A stretch of 64,000 nucleotides of DNA, from the NCBI RefSeq assembly GCF_017426705.2, contig NZ_CP147251.1, forward strand, positions 3,012,501 through 3,076,500, given 5' to 3'. The DNA is from Enterococcus sp. DIV2402 (GTDB taxonomy: Bacteria; Bacillota; Bacilli; Lactobacillales; Enterococcaceae). The translations under genes and the position numbers were made by a program. Shown in pieces: positions 17,863 through 25,112 of the stretch (position 1 is the first letter of the stretch; every line of letters begins with the position of its first letter). Under the pieces are notes generated by a model. It was given only the letters and a program-made list of their open reading frames with translations, ran no database searches and was not told the origin of the DNA.

Positions 17863-17895
17863 TGATTGGCCTCCTTTAGATTTGTTTCTACTATA

Positions 17896-17924
17896 ATTAT
17901 CGCAAAAAAAGAGAACGCATTCAA
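17896..17924 (-). promoter_or_regulatory. promoter of the lipid-glycosylation operon
   Basis: On the minus strand: -35 TTGAAT, 17-bp spacer, -10 GATAAT. The GTG start is about 34 bases further downstream. It is the only clear promoter for the eight genes down to the terminator at 10123-10170. Confidence 0.7.
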
Positions 17925-17940
17925 ATATAGCGAATAAAAA

Positions 17941-17977
17941 AACAAAAAAGAACTCCCTACTCAATGAGTAAGGAGTC
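17941..17977 (-). terminator. terminator after metQ
   Basis: Minus-strand stem ACTCCTTACTC / GAGTAGGGAGT followed by TCTTTTTTGTT. Confidence 0.83.
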
Positions 17978-17985
17978 AGTATTCA

Positions 17986-18819
17986 TTAAAATGCAGGAAC
18001 TAATGTATCGCTATGATCATCTTCTAAGAATGAACGTACTTCATCACTAGTCATCGCTTTTTTCAATGCTTGAATTTTTTCTGAATCTTGATTGTCTTCA
18101 CGAGCAACTAATTGAATGGTAAAACGTTGATCGATATTTTTTTCTAAGAACAAGGCATCCGCTGGTTTCAAACCAATTTTTGCAATGTATGTTGGGTAGT
18201 TATACACTAATGAAACATTTGGTTCACTGTATGCTTCTGCTAGATTCAATAAATCTACTTGTAACCATTCAAAGTTTTTAGGATTTTCTTCCACATCTTT
18301 GATTGTTCCATTCACACCAACGCCATCTTTTAATTTGATTAAGCCTTGTTCTTCTAAAATCGCTAACGCACGACCTTCATTTGACGCATCATTCGGAATA
18401 GCAACTTTTGTGCCAGCAGGAATTTCATCAATTGTTTTGTAATCTTTAGAATAAAAACCAACTTTTGCATCATAAATTGGTTGAATCGCAACTAAATTAG
18501 TGCCTTTTTCACTGTTATATTTTTCCATAAATGGTTTGTGTTGTGCAAAACTAGCATCTGCTTCTTCGCTGCTAACCATATCATTGTAAGCAACATTATC
18601 GTTTACTTGAACTAGTTCAATTTCCCAACCATCTTCTTTTGCAACTTCAGCTGCAACTTTGACAACATCTGTCATTGGAGGAGCTTGAGACGCAACTTTA
18701 ATCACTTTATCTGTTTTATCTACACTACTACTGCTGCTTTCAGTTTCCCCGTTTGATCCACAAGCAGCTAAAGTAACTACCGCTAATAATGATAAAGCTC
18801 CGATGTACATTTTCTTCAT
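17986..18819 (-). CDS. metQ: MetQ/NlpA-family substrate-binding lipoprotein
   Basis: 277-residue lipoprotein. The signal peptide ends in the lipobox LAAC (Cys20), followed by a Ser/Glu linker and a periplasmic-binding fold of the NlpA family (KVASQAPPMTDVV, FAQHKPFMEKYN, YNYPTYIAKIGLKP). It would deliver methionine or a related compound to the MetNI permease encoded just upstream. It is the last gene of lplA-metN-metI-metQ. The substrate may differ from methionine given the lplA linkage. Confidence 0.9.
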   Translation of the reverse strand: MKKMYIGALSLLAVVTLAACGSNGETESSSSSVDKTDKVIKVASQAPPMTDVVKVAAEVAKEDGWEIELVQVNDNVAYNDMVSSEEADASFAQHKPFMEKYNSEKGTNLVAIQPIYDAKVGFYSKDYKTIDEIPAGTKVAIPNDASNEGRALAILEEQGLIKLKDGVGVNGTIKDVEENPKNFEWLQVDLLNLAEAYSEPNVSLVYNYPTYIAKIGLKPADALFLEKNIDQRFTIQLVAREDNQDSEKIQALKKAMTSDEVRSFLEDDHSDTLVPAF

Positions 18820-18827
18820 TTCTTCTC

Positions 18828-19499
18828 CTACTTTCTTTTATCTAATTTGCGGGCAATAAAATTTCCCAGCATTTGAATAATAAATACGATGACAACCATC
18901 ACGACGATTGCAAAGTACATAATTCCGGTTTGATAACTTTGGTACCCATAACGAATGGCAAAATCTCCGACACCTCCACCGCCAACAATCCCCATGACAG
19001 TGGAATAAGAGACCATGCTGACAGCAGCCGTTGTATACGCGAGTACAATGCCGCTTCTAGCTTCAACCAATAAAAAATGCCAAATATATTGCCATTTAGA
19101 TGTTCCCAATGAATCAGCCAATAAACGAATTTCTTCAGGAACATCTAATAATACTTGCTCAACTAAGCGAGCAAAAATTGCGACAGCAACAATACTTAGT
19201 GGTAGTGATGCAGGGACCGGACCAAATGCCCGACCAATAATAAAACGCGTCACTGGAATCAAGGTAATCACAAATAATAAATATGGAAATGAGCGCACAA
19301 GGGTAATTAAAAAGTTTAATACCCAATAACTAGCTGGTTGACTTCCTTTGATATTCGGATTAGATAAGAATAAAGCTACTCCCAATGGTAACCCAAATAA
19401 CAAACATGAGGACATTGAAATTCCCATCATCGTTCCTGTTTGTTTCAATGATAGGATAAATTCTGGTAAATAATACTGAATATTTTCTATGAGTGTCAT
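18828..19499 (-). CDS. metI: MetI-type ABC permease
   Basis: 223 residues with five membrane helices and the binding-protein-dependent permease loop (EEIRLLADSLGTSKWQYIWHFLLVEA, quoted here by its ends EEIRLLADS and KWQYIWHF). The start overlaps the metN stop by four bases. It forms the channel of the MetNIQ-type importer. Confidence 0.9.
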   Translation of the reverse strand: MTLIENIQYYLPEFILSLKQTGTMMGISMSSCLLFGLPLGVALFLSNPNIKGSQPASYWVLNFLITLVRSFPYLLFVITLIPVTRFIIGRAFGPVPASLPLSIVAVAIFARLVEQVLLDVPEEIRLLADSLGTSKWQYIWHFLLVEARSGIVLAYTTAAVSMVSYSTVMGIVGGGGVGDFAIRYGYQSYQTGIMYFAIVVMVVIVFIIQMLGNFIARKLDKRK

Positions 19500-20218
19500 T
19501 GCGCGAGCCTCCTTTTTACTTTTTCTAAGTAAGGAGTATCGTTTTTACCTAATTGTGTTGGTTGATTATCCACAATTCCTAAGAGATGACTGTCTTCCAT
19601 TACCAACACGCGTTCACATAATTTCTTAACCGTATCCAATTCATGACTAACAAAGAAAATCGTTACTGGAAATTCTTCATGGATACGTTGTAACAAGCGA
19701 ATTACATCATCGGTGTTTTCCTCATCTAATGAACTGGTTGCTTCATCACACAATAAAACATCTGGATTGCGCGTTAAGGCTCGCGCTAATGCTACGCGTT
19801 GTTTCTCGCCTCCAGAAAGCTGTACCGGATAGCTGTCTGCTTTATGACTAATCCCCACAAAACTCAATAACTCAACGACTTTGGCCTCATCTTTTTTGCC
19901 GATTAATTTCAAGGGCAACGCAACGTTTTCTTTAACCGTTAAATTATTCAATAAATTATATTGTTGAAAAACCATGCCAATTTTTTGTTTTTGTTGCTGA
20001 ATGGCTTTTTTAGAAAGTTTACTAACGTCTTTATCTGCCAAAAATAATTTACCTTGGCTTGGTGTTTCTAATAAATTTAATAAACGAAGTAATGTTGATT
20101 TCCCCGAACCACTTTTGCCAACAACTCCGATAATTTCACCTTGTCCAACTGAAAATGAAATATCTTGTAAGGCTGTCGTATCTTGATAACGTTTTGATAC
20201 CTGCTCTAGTCTATACAT
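19496..20218 (-). CDS. metN: MetN-type ABC ATPase without NIL domain
   Basis: 240 residues. Walker A GKSGSGKST, Q-loop FQQYNLL, signature LSGGEKQR, Walker B VLLCDEATS, H-loop FVSHELDT. Canonical MetN proteins are about 340 residues with a C-terminal regulatory NIL domain; here the protein stops after the ATPase core. Feedback inhibition by methionine through that domain is therefore not expected. It starts nine bases after lplA. Confidence 0.87.
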   Translation of the reverse strand: MYRLEQVSKRYQDTTALQDISFSVGQGEIIGVVGKSGSGKSTLLRLLNLLETPSQGKLFLADKDVSKLSKKAIQQQKQKIGMVFQQYNLLNNLTVKENVALPLKLIGKKDEAKVVELLSFVGISHKADSYPVQLSGGEKQRVALARALTRNPDVLLCDEATSSLDEENTDDVIRLLQRIHEEFPVTIFFVSHELDTVKKLCERVLVMEDSHLLGIVDNQPTQLGKNDTPYLEKVKRRLAQ

Positions 20219-20227
20219 GACAGCCCC

Positions 20228-21244
20228 CTAACCCACTAACAGATTTAATAAATCTTCATTGGTGAAGTTTAAAATATATTCTGAGACAGTCACTTGTTTT
20301 AAAGCAGCTGCTAATTCTTCATACTTAAAAACCGTTCCTAACAAGATTTTTTCCAAGTCGGTGGTATCTTTGGTTCCAAAATAATCACCAAAAAATTGAA
20401 TGGCTGAAATGCGGCCTTTTTCTGTCGATAAATGAATGTCCACAATGCCCACGCCTGGTATCCGTGTACGGCGGTTGAATTCAAACTTTGGTGCTTCACC
20501 ATAAACCCACTCATCATTTGCATAACGCTCATCAAATAATTGTTGGATGGCGACTTTATCGGCTTCGCTTAAAACAAATTGTTTCTCTTGAACGGCAGCT
20601 AGTGTATCCACGTCATAAATATGGCAAATTAGCGCATCACGAAATTCTGGTGTGGTTAATTGTTGATATTGTTCATCTAAGAATGGTTTAACATTGGTTA
20701 CACTTTTACGAACCGATTTAGTTGCTTTGGATTCAATTTTTTCTTTTGAAACAGTCAAAATTTTGTCCAATACCGATAAATCGACATCATACATTAAGGT
20801 TCCATGTGAGTACGTCCGTCCATGACGAGTGTACATTGCATTTCCAGAAAACTTCATCCCATTAATATACAAATCATTCCGACCACCCACTGTCGCATCC
20901 TTTGCGCCCATTGATTGAAGCGCATGCAAAATAGGTGTGGTTACACCGCGATAATCACCAAATGTCGTGTCATCTTTTTTTGTTACAAAACTAAAACTCA
21001 TATTGCCTAAGTCATCATACACAGCCCCACCACCAGAAATACGACGGGTTAAGGTAATGTCATGTTGACGTAAATAATTAAAATCAATCTCTTCGTACGC
21101 ATTTTGATTGCGTCCGATTATAACACAAGGTTTTTGTATGTATAACAGAAGGAGTGGTTCTGTTACATCCGCAGTGTTCATCAAATGCTCTTCTGTTGCT
21201 AAATTCCAACGAATATCACTGCTCTCCATGATATAATAACGCAT
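20228..21244 (-). CDS. lplA: lipoate--protein ligase
   Basis: 338 residues. The N-terminal catalytic domain shows RRISGGGAVYDDLGNMSFSF (lipoate/AMP site) and MKFSGNAMYTRHGRTYSHGTLMYD; the C-terminal accessory domain has RIPGVGIVDIHL. It attaches free lipoate to the E2 and GcvH proteins. The ATG at 21244 has an aaaggtg site eight bases ahead. First gene of an operon with the MetNIQ-type importer, an unusual partner. A -35 TTGCTT with a GATTAT -10 is seen about 45-75 bases upstream (weak). Confidence 0.92.
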   Translation of the reverse strand: MRYYIMESSDIRWNLATEEHLMNTADVTEPLLLLYIQKPCVIIGRNQNAYEEIDFNYLRQHDITLTRRISGGGAVYDDLGNMSFSFVTKKDDTTFGDYRGVTTPILHALQSMGAKDATVGGRNDLYINGMKFSGNAMYTRHGRTYSHGTLMYDVDLSVLDKILTVSKEKIESKATKSVRKSVTNVKPFLDEQYQQLTTPEFRDALICHIYDVDTLAAVQEKQFVLSEADKVAIQQLFDERYANDEWVYGEAPKFEFNRRTRIPGVGIVDIHLSTEKGRISAIQFFGDYFGTKDTTDLEKILLGTVFKYEELAAALKQVTVSEYILNFTNEDLLNLLVG

Positions 21245-21370
21245 AAGCAAAACACCTTTACTTTCTTATGATTTTATTTCTCATTCTATAATCCCTTTAA
21301 AATTAAAAATAAGCAAGAATTATGCTCACAATTTTCTGTATCTATTTCACTAAAATACTGTATCACTATC

Positions 21371-21408
21371 GACAAAAAAAGAAGCGAACTAATTCGCTTC
21401 TTTTTGTC
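21371..21408 (-). terminator. terminator overlapping the stop of the DUF1361 gene
   Basis: Minus-strand stem GAAGCGAA / TTCGCTTC with TTTTTTTGTC after it. The TAG stop of the gene lies in the loop. Confidence 0.82.
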
Positions 21409-22024
21409 GACCATTGGCAATCCATAAAATACCAATAATCCCCAGATGTAATAAAAAAAATAGACAGATGAACTCAAATTTTTTCATCGTCCAATGCGCA
21501 AAAATCACTTCTAACACGTACAACGGATTGGTAAAAAAATGCACTGAATGTAGGCGTGGCGCAAATCTTCCAGCGTACATCGCCATAGAAGATAACCAAC
21601 AAATCACAGGGACAGCACCGATAATCACCCATTTAGATAACTGAAATTTTTCTTTGACTAATGCCATTAATGCGAAAAACTCCATGAATCCCCAATAAAT
21701 ATAAGCAAAAATAACTAAAAACAAAATTAGAATTAATCCCCAACCGCGAATCGTTTCCAAGCTCATTCCTGTTAAATTATTGTATAAGCCTAATAAATCA
21801 GCATGAACAATATCCGTTACTAAATAAGGAATATTAGGGAAAAACAACAGCCATAAAAAACCAAATAACAGTTGTACGTAGCCATTTTTCATACGTTGCA
21901 CTTGAAAAGCACATTCAATCGGCAGATAAGCTAAAAAAGTATTTAACACAAGAAAATCAAAATGTGTTTCCCAAGTAACGATTAGCGTGCCCAAGGTAAT
22001 CAAACGGATTAGCCAAGTATAAAT
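21389..22024 (-). CDS. DUF1361 membrane protein, apparent ATT start
   Basis: Integral membrane protein of about 211 residues with roughly six helices and the DUF1361 features FLAYLPIECAFQ, WLLFFPNIPYLVTDIVHADL and SMAMYAGRFAPRLHS. No ATG or GTG start exists in frame upstream of residue 8. The strong AAAGGAGG site is followed eight bases later by ATT TAT ACT TGG, in frame, at 22024. A TTG at 22003 is the other choice but has no ribosome binding site at the right distance. Function of the family is unknown. It stands alone, with a terminator at its end. Confidence 0.75.
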   Translation of the reverse strand: MYTWLIRLITLGTLIVTWETHFDFLVLNTFLAYLPIECAFQVQRMKNGYVQLLFGFLWLLFFPNIPYLVTDIVHADLLGLYNNLTGMSLETIRGWGLILILFLVIFAYIYWGFMEFFALMALVKEKFQLSKWVIIGAVPVICWLSSMAMYAGRFAPRLHSVHFFTNPLYVLEVIFAHWTMKKFEFICLFFLLHLGIIGILWIANGRQKEAN

Positions 22025-22070
22025 AAGCCACCCCTCCTTTTATCTTTCCTTCTATTGTAATCTAATTCCT

Positions 22071-22099
22071 GAAAAATAAAAAACCAGTTCGTACTGTTT
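22071..22099 (-). terminator. terminator after the GH25 gene
   Basis: Minus-strand AAAACAGT / ACTG-G-TTTT hairpin followed by TTTATTTTTC. The gene ends about 35 bases upstream. Confidence 0.65.
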
Positions 22100-22132
22100 T
22101 AACAAAATTTTAGGGGACTATTGTTTATTTGA

Positions 22133-22972
22133 TCAAATATATTTACCATAGCCTCGCCATTCGCCTAAAGCAACATAAGCAAAACTGCCATCTATTCTTT
22201 TTTGTTTTCCCCAAACATAGCCTTCAGCTAATTGAATGCTTTCAATGAGCACGCATTCCCCTTTTTTCAACAAAGCTAGCGAGGCAGCGTTGGTACTAGC
22301 TGCTTTTCGTAAATAAACATCTGTCGAAAATTCGAATTGATTGCTAGGCTTGCTTGCAGACGTTTCACCAAAGAAAAAGGACCACTCGCCTTTAACTAAG
22401 CGGCTAAGATCTAGCTCACCAGCATAGCCCTGTAACATTCCTGCTGAAGTGTATTGATGCAGATGATAGGCGTTGGTAGCAGTCGGATTGGCACCTGTAT
22501 ATTGTCCATTATTTTGACCATATGTTGGTACCCAGAGACCGTCAAACTTGCTGACGTTTAAATTAAACTGCTGATACAAATGATTGGCAACATAAACACC
22601 AACTTTTTTGGCACCTAATTGCTTCAATTTCGCCCGATAACGTTCGCACCCCTCGCGCATATTCGCCATTGATTGCTCTTCGACATCCATCCACCAAAAA
22701 ACCGGCTGAAATGCCTTGGCACGTTGATAAAAATCGGACGCTTCCTGTTCCATATCATTCAATGAAGTCCCTCGAACCCACGCATAGACAGCGGTTGGTA
22801 TCCCACGTTTTTGAAACTCGCGTAAATGAGTTTGATAATGTTTATCGACATAATTCGAGCCATATTGCACCCGAATAATCACACCTGCAATTTGTTTTGC
22901 CAACTGATCGTAATTCATTTGACTAGGTAGCTGCCATTCACTAATATCTAAAATAATTGGTTTTGGAATCAT
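22133..22972 (-). CDS. GH25 muramidase (lysozyme) with C-terminal SH3-like domain
   Basis: 279 residues. A GH25 domain (about 5-200) carries ILDISEWQ and the catalytic WWMDVEEQ; a C-terminal part (about 215-275) with VYLRKAAS, LLKKGECV and YVWGKQKR looks like an SH3b wall-binding domain. It cleaves the MurNAc-GlcNAc bond of peptidoglycan. No signal peptide is seen, so release would need another route, as for phage-type or lysis-released enzymes. The ATG at 22972 has AAAGGAGG six bases ahead. It follows the sigma/DUF1659/DUF2922 genes, with a weak terminator in between. Confidence 0.85.
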   Translation of the reverse strand: MIPKPIILDISEWQLPSQMNYDQLAKQIAGVIIRVQYGSNYVDKHYQTHLREFQKRGIPTAVYAWVRGTSLNDMEQEASDFYQRAKAFQPVFWWMDVEEQSMANMREGCERYRAKLKQLGAKKVGVYVANHLYQQFNLNVSKFDGLWVPTYGQNNGQYTGANPTATNAYHLHQYTSAGMLQGYAGELDLSRLVKGEWSFFFGETSASKPSNQFEFSTDVYLRKAASTNAASLALLKKGECVLIESIQLAEGYVWGKQKRIDGSFAYVALGEWRGYGKYI

Positions 22973-22985
22973 TCTCATCCTCCTT

Positions 22986-23018
22986 TATAAAAAGCGAGGA
23001 GTTTTCACCCCTCGCTTA
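22986..23018 (-). terminator. weak terminator/attenuator between DUF2922 and GH25 genes
   Basis: Minus-strand stem AAGCGAGG / CCTCGCTT followed by a short TTTTTAT tract. It lies directly upstream of the GH25 ribosome binding site, so partial read-through is likely. Confidence 0.6.
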
Positions 23019-23023
23019 CCTTT

Positions 23024-23236
23024 TTAAAACAAGATGGTTTCAATTGTTTCGACGTATTTGGCACTGGTCGCTTCTTGATACAAACCAAGACCATCTTTTT
23101 CAAATAAATTTAATTCAGTAAATTGTTGCATTGCAGCTTTCACTTGCGCTTCTGTTAAGTCTTCTGCCGCAACTGTGGGGATTAATTTGTGTGCTTTGCC
23201 TTCACTATTGGTAAATGTTAAATGTAATTTTTTCAT
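23024..23236 (-). CDS. DUF2922 protein
   Basis: 70 residues beginning MKKLHLTFTNSEGK, the typical opening of DUF2922, with the conserved ATSAKYVETIETILF end. Starts 12 bases after the DUF1659 gene with an aggagg site. The two families usually occur together as small Firmicutes proteins of unknown role. Confidence 0.82.
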   Translation of the reverse strand: MKKLHLTFTNSEGKAHKLIPTVAAEDLTEAQVKAAMQQFTELNLFEKDGLGLYQEATSAKYVETIETILF

Positions 23237-23248
23237 CTCATCTTCCTC

Positions 23249-23455
23249 CTATTTATTATACTCGTATTCAACTGTTTCAATCACCGTATCAAGTGTTACC
23301 GTATCTGGTGCCAGACTAGCCACTACATCACCTAAAGCTAAGACTTGCGCCTCAGTCGGATCAGCAATCACATTCGCAAAATTTTGCTTTAGTGTTTTGT
23401 CCTCTCCCTCTTGGGTAAATTGAACAGTTAATTTTGTTTGACTATGTGTTTTCAT
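23249..23455 (-). CDS. DUF1659 protein
   Basis: 68 residues with the pattern LTVQFTQEGEDKTLKQNFANV and a C-terminal ETVEYEY, as in DUF1659. The aaggaggttg site precedes the start. It lies 75 bases after the sigma-factor gene; a TTGACG at about 23511-23516 could be a -35 of a promoter there, but the -10 is not convincing. Confidence 0.8.
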   Translation of the reverse strand: MKTHSQTKLTVQFTQEGEDKTLKQNFANVIADPTEAQVLALGDVVASLAPDTVTLDTVIETVEYEYNK

Positions 23456-23530
23456 AAAAACAACCTCCTTGAATTTTGGTAGTAAGTTGCGCGCCTTACA
23501 CTTCTATAAACGGAAATCGTCAAACGAATG

Positions 23531-24010
23531 TCACACCTTTTTGAAAAATAATTTAAAGTTCTCACGAAAATATTTTCGATATCGACTACGACTTTGACGC
23601 GATAGCTTTTCATCGGTCAATAATGCAACAACTTTTTGTTGATCTTTTGCTTTCAATTGATGGTAAAACGTTTCAAATTCCGCCAATTCAGCTAGCGTAT
23701 CATAATCCGCTTCCTCAATTTGTATCTCTAAAAGAAATTCGTCTTGTACTTTGATTCCTGCTTTTTGTTCTTTCCGTTTTTCATCAATGAGGTACCACAA
23801 TAAATATCGAAACAAGTAACTAATGTTGTTTTCTGCTTCAAAATACCCTCGTGATTCATATTTTTCCGCTCGTAAAAAGAAGAGAATTCGCAATTCTTGA
23901 AAATAATCCTCAAAATCAGTTTGCCCTGGAAAAATACTACATCGGCGTAATACTTTATAAAAAAGCCCTTGATAATCCTGAACTAATTGTTCTAATTCTT
24001 GTTGTTTCAT
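23531..24010 (-). CDS. sigma-70-family (ECF/ComX-like) RNA polymerase sigma factor
   Basis: 159 residues. Region 2 is seen in DFEDYFQELRILFFLRAEKY and the SYLFRYLLWYLIDEKRKEQ helix; the C-terminal part (KLSRQSRSRYRKYFREN) looks like a shortened region 4. The size matches streptococcal ComX, but the match is structural, not close. It is divergent from a ComK-like gene and heads the DUF1659-DUF2922-GH25 cluster, so it may control that set. A TATACT box is seen upstream. Confidence 0.72.
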   Translation of the reverse strand: MKQQELEQLVQDYQGLFYKVLRRCSIFPGQTDFEDYFQELRILFFLRAEKYESRGYFEAENNISYLFRYLLWYLIDEKRKEQKAGIKVQDEFLLEIQIEEADYDTLAELAEFETFYHQLKAKDQQKVVALLTDEKLSRQSRSRYRKYFRENFKLFFKKV

Positions 24011-24190
24011 TGTTGTTTCTTCCTTTATTCGTTTTATTCCTCGAGGTAGTTCGAGTATAGAAGAATAAATTAAAAAACGTTAATTGTTTTATTTGCATTT
24101 TTTTACAAATAATGCTTAAAAGATAGCGGTTTTGTTGTATAATACTTTCAATAAATCCTGTTCAAAAAATAATTATTAGGAGTTGATTAA

Positions 24191-25003
24191 ATGACTTATT
24201 CAAAATCGGACGAATCCAAAAAGAGAAAGAAAATCCCCTCTTTTTCTAGAGAATATCGCCCAAAACTAGAGAGTCTACCAGCATTTTCAACAGCTGCTGA
24301 TCAAGCACCAATTGATATTTATCAACTAATTGAGAACATTTCTCTTAGCTCCCAAGCAGATTTTTTAGAAGAAATTTATGCAATTATTCCCGTTAATCGC
24401 CCATTATGGGGAGCATCTTGCGTGATATATAGAGAATACGTCTTATTAGTGGAAGATCAGCCTTTCAATATTGTCTGTAAATTATTACAGAATTTAGAAC
24501 ATATGGAGTATCCCATCTATCGCAAAGCATTAGGGTATATGACAAATAAAAAAGAACGGCTAACGCCTGTGGCTAATGAAAATTACAGTTTATTTCCCAC
24601 AGCAAAAGTCGATGACAGTGAGACCATCTGGTTAAATCCTGGACGCATTCACTCATTAATTACGCAAAAACAGCAAACAATTGTTTGTTTTGAAAATTTA
24701 TTTGCATTAGCGGCCTCCAAAAATAGTGCTAGTTTAAAAAATGGGATGAAAAAAGCTTTTTTTGCCCACGCAATTATTAAACGTGAACATGATTGTCGTG
24801 GAACGCGCAGTACCACAAGTTTATTGGAATTTTTGAATATTACCTCTTCTGTTGAAACACGCGATATTTTAAAAAGTCTCGAATTTCAACATATTCCAGG
24901 TTATCAACATGACTTTTTCCGCATCTATTCTAAATTTCAAGACGCAGATAGCCAAAAGAAAGCAAAAAAAGAACTTCATCGTCGGTATTCCATCGAACTT
25001 TGA
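24191..25003 (+). CDS. ComK-like competence transcription factor homologue
   Basis: 270 residues. The central part has YREYVLLVEDQPFNIV, a YSLFPTAKVDDSETIWLN segment and IVCFENLFALA, which follow the order of ComK (its FLFPT..., SFENQ...). The N-terminal 40 residues are basic and the C terminus carries RGTRSTTSLLEF and ends HRRYSIEL. It is longer than Bacillus ComK (about 190). An aggagttg site precedes the ATG, with TATAAT at 24138-24143. It is divergent from a sigma factor. If right, it may regulate DNA uptake or stress genes. The family call is from memory of motif order and is moderate. Confidence 0.58.
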   Translation: MTYSKSDESKKRKKIPSFSREYRPKLESLPAFSTAADQAPIDIYQLIENISLSSQADFLEEIYAIIPVNRPLWGASCVIYREYVLLVEDQPFNIVCKLLQNLEHMEYPIYRKALGYMTNKKERLTPVANENYSLFPTAKVDDSETIWLNPGRIHSLITQKQQTIVCFENLFALAASKNSASLKNGMKKAFFAHAIIKREHDCRGTRSTTSLLEFLNITSSVETRDILKSLEFQHIPGYQHDFFRIYSKFQDADSQKKAKKELHRRYSIEL

Positions 25004-25021
25004 AGTTATCAGTTTCTTTCA

Positions 25022-25051
25022 TTGACTTTTTTTAAAAATTATTGCTAAATT
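25022..25051 (+). promoter_or_regulatory. promoter of the diguanylate cyclase gene
   Basis: -35 TTGACT, 18-bp spacer, -10 TAAATT. A cre-like TGTAAACGATTGAA lies just downstream at about 25077-25090, one base short of the core consensus. Confidence 0.5.
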
Positions 25052-25112
25052 GAATGCACAAGCGTTTTTTATTTTTGTAAACGATTGAATTTATTAAGGA
25101 GTCGTGCACTCG

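Noticed and set aside
17863..17964. N-terminal extension of the SDR gene to an upstream ATG
   Set aside because: It would run through the promoter; the GTG at 17862 has AAAGGAGG at the right distance and starts the Rossmann fold normally.
21245..21388. SAM riboswitch or T-box ahead of lplA-metNIQ
   Set aside because: The leader is too short and lacks the conserved S-box or T-box sequence.
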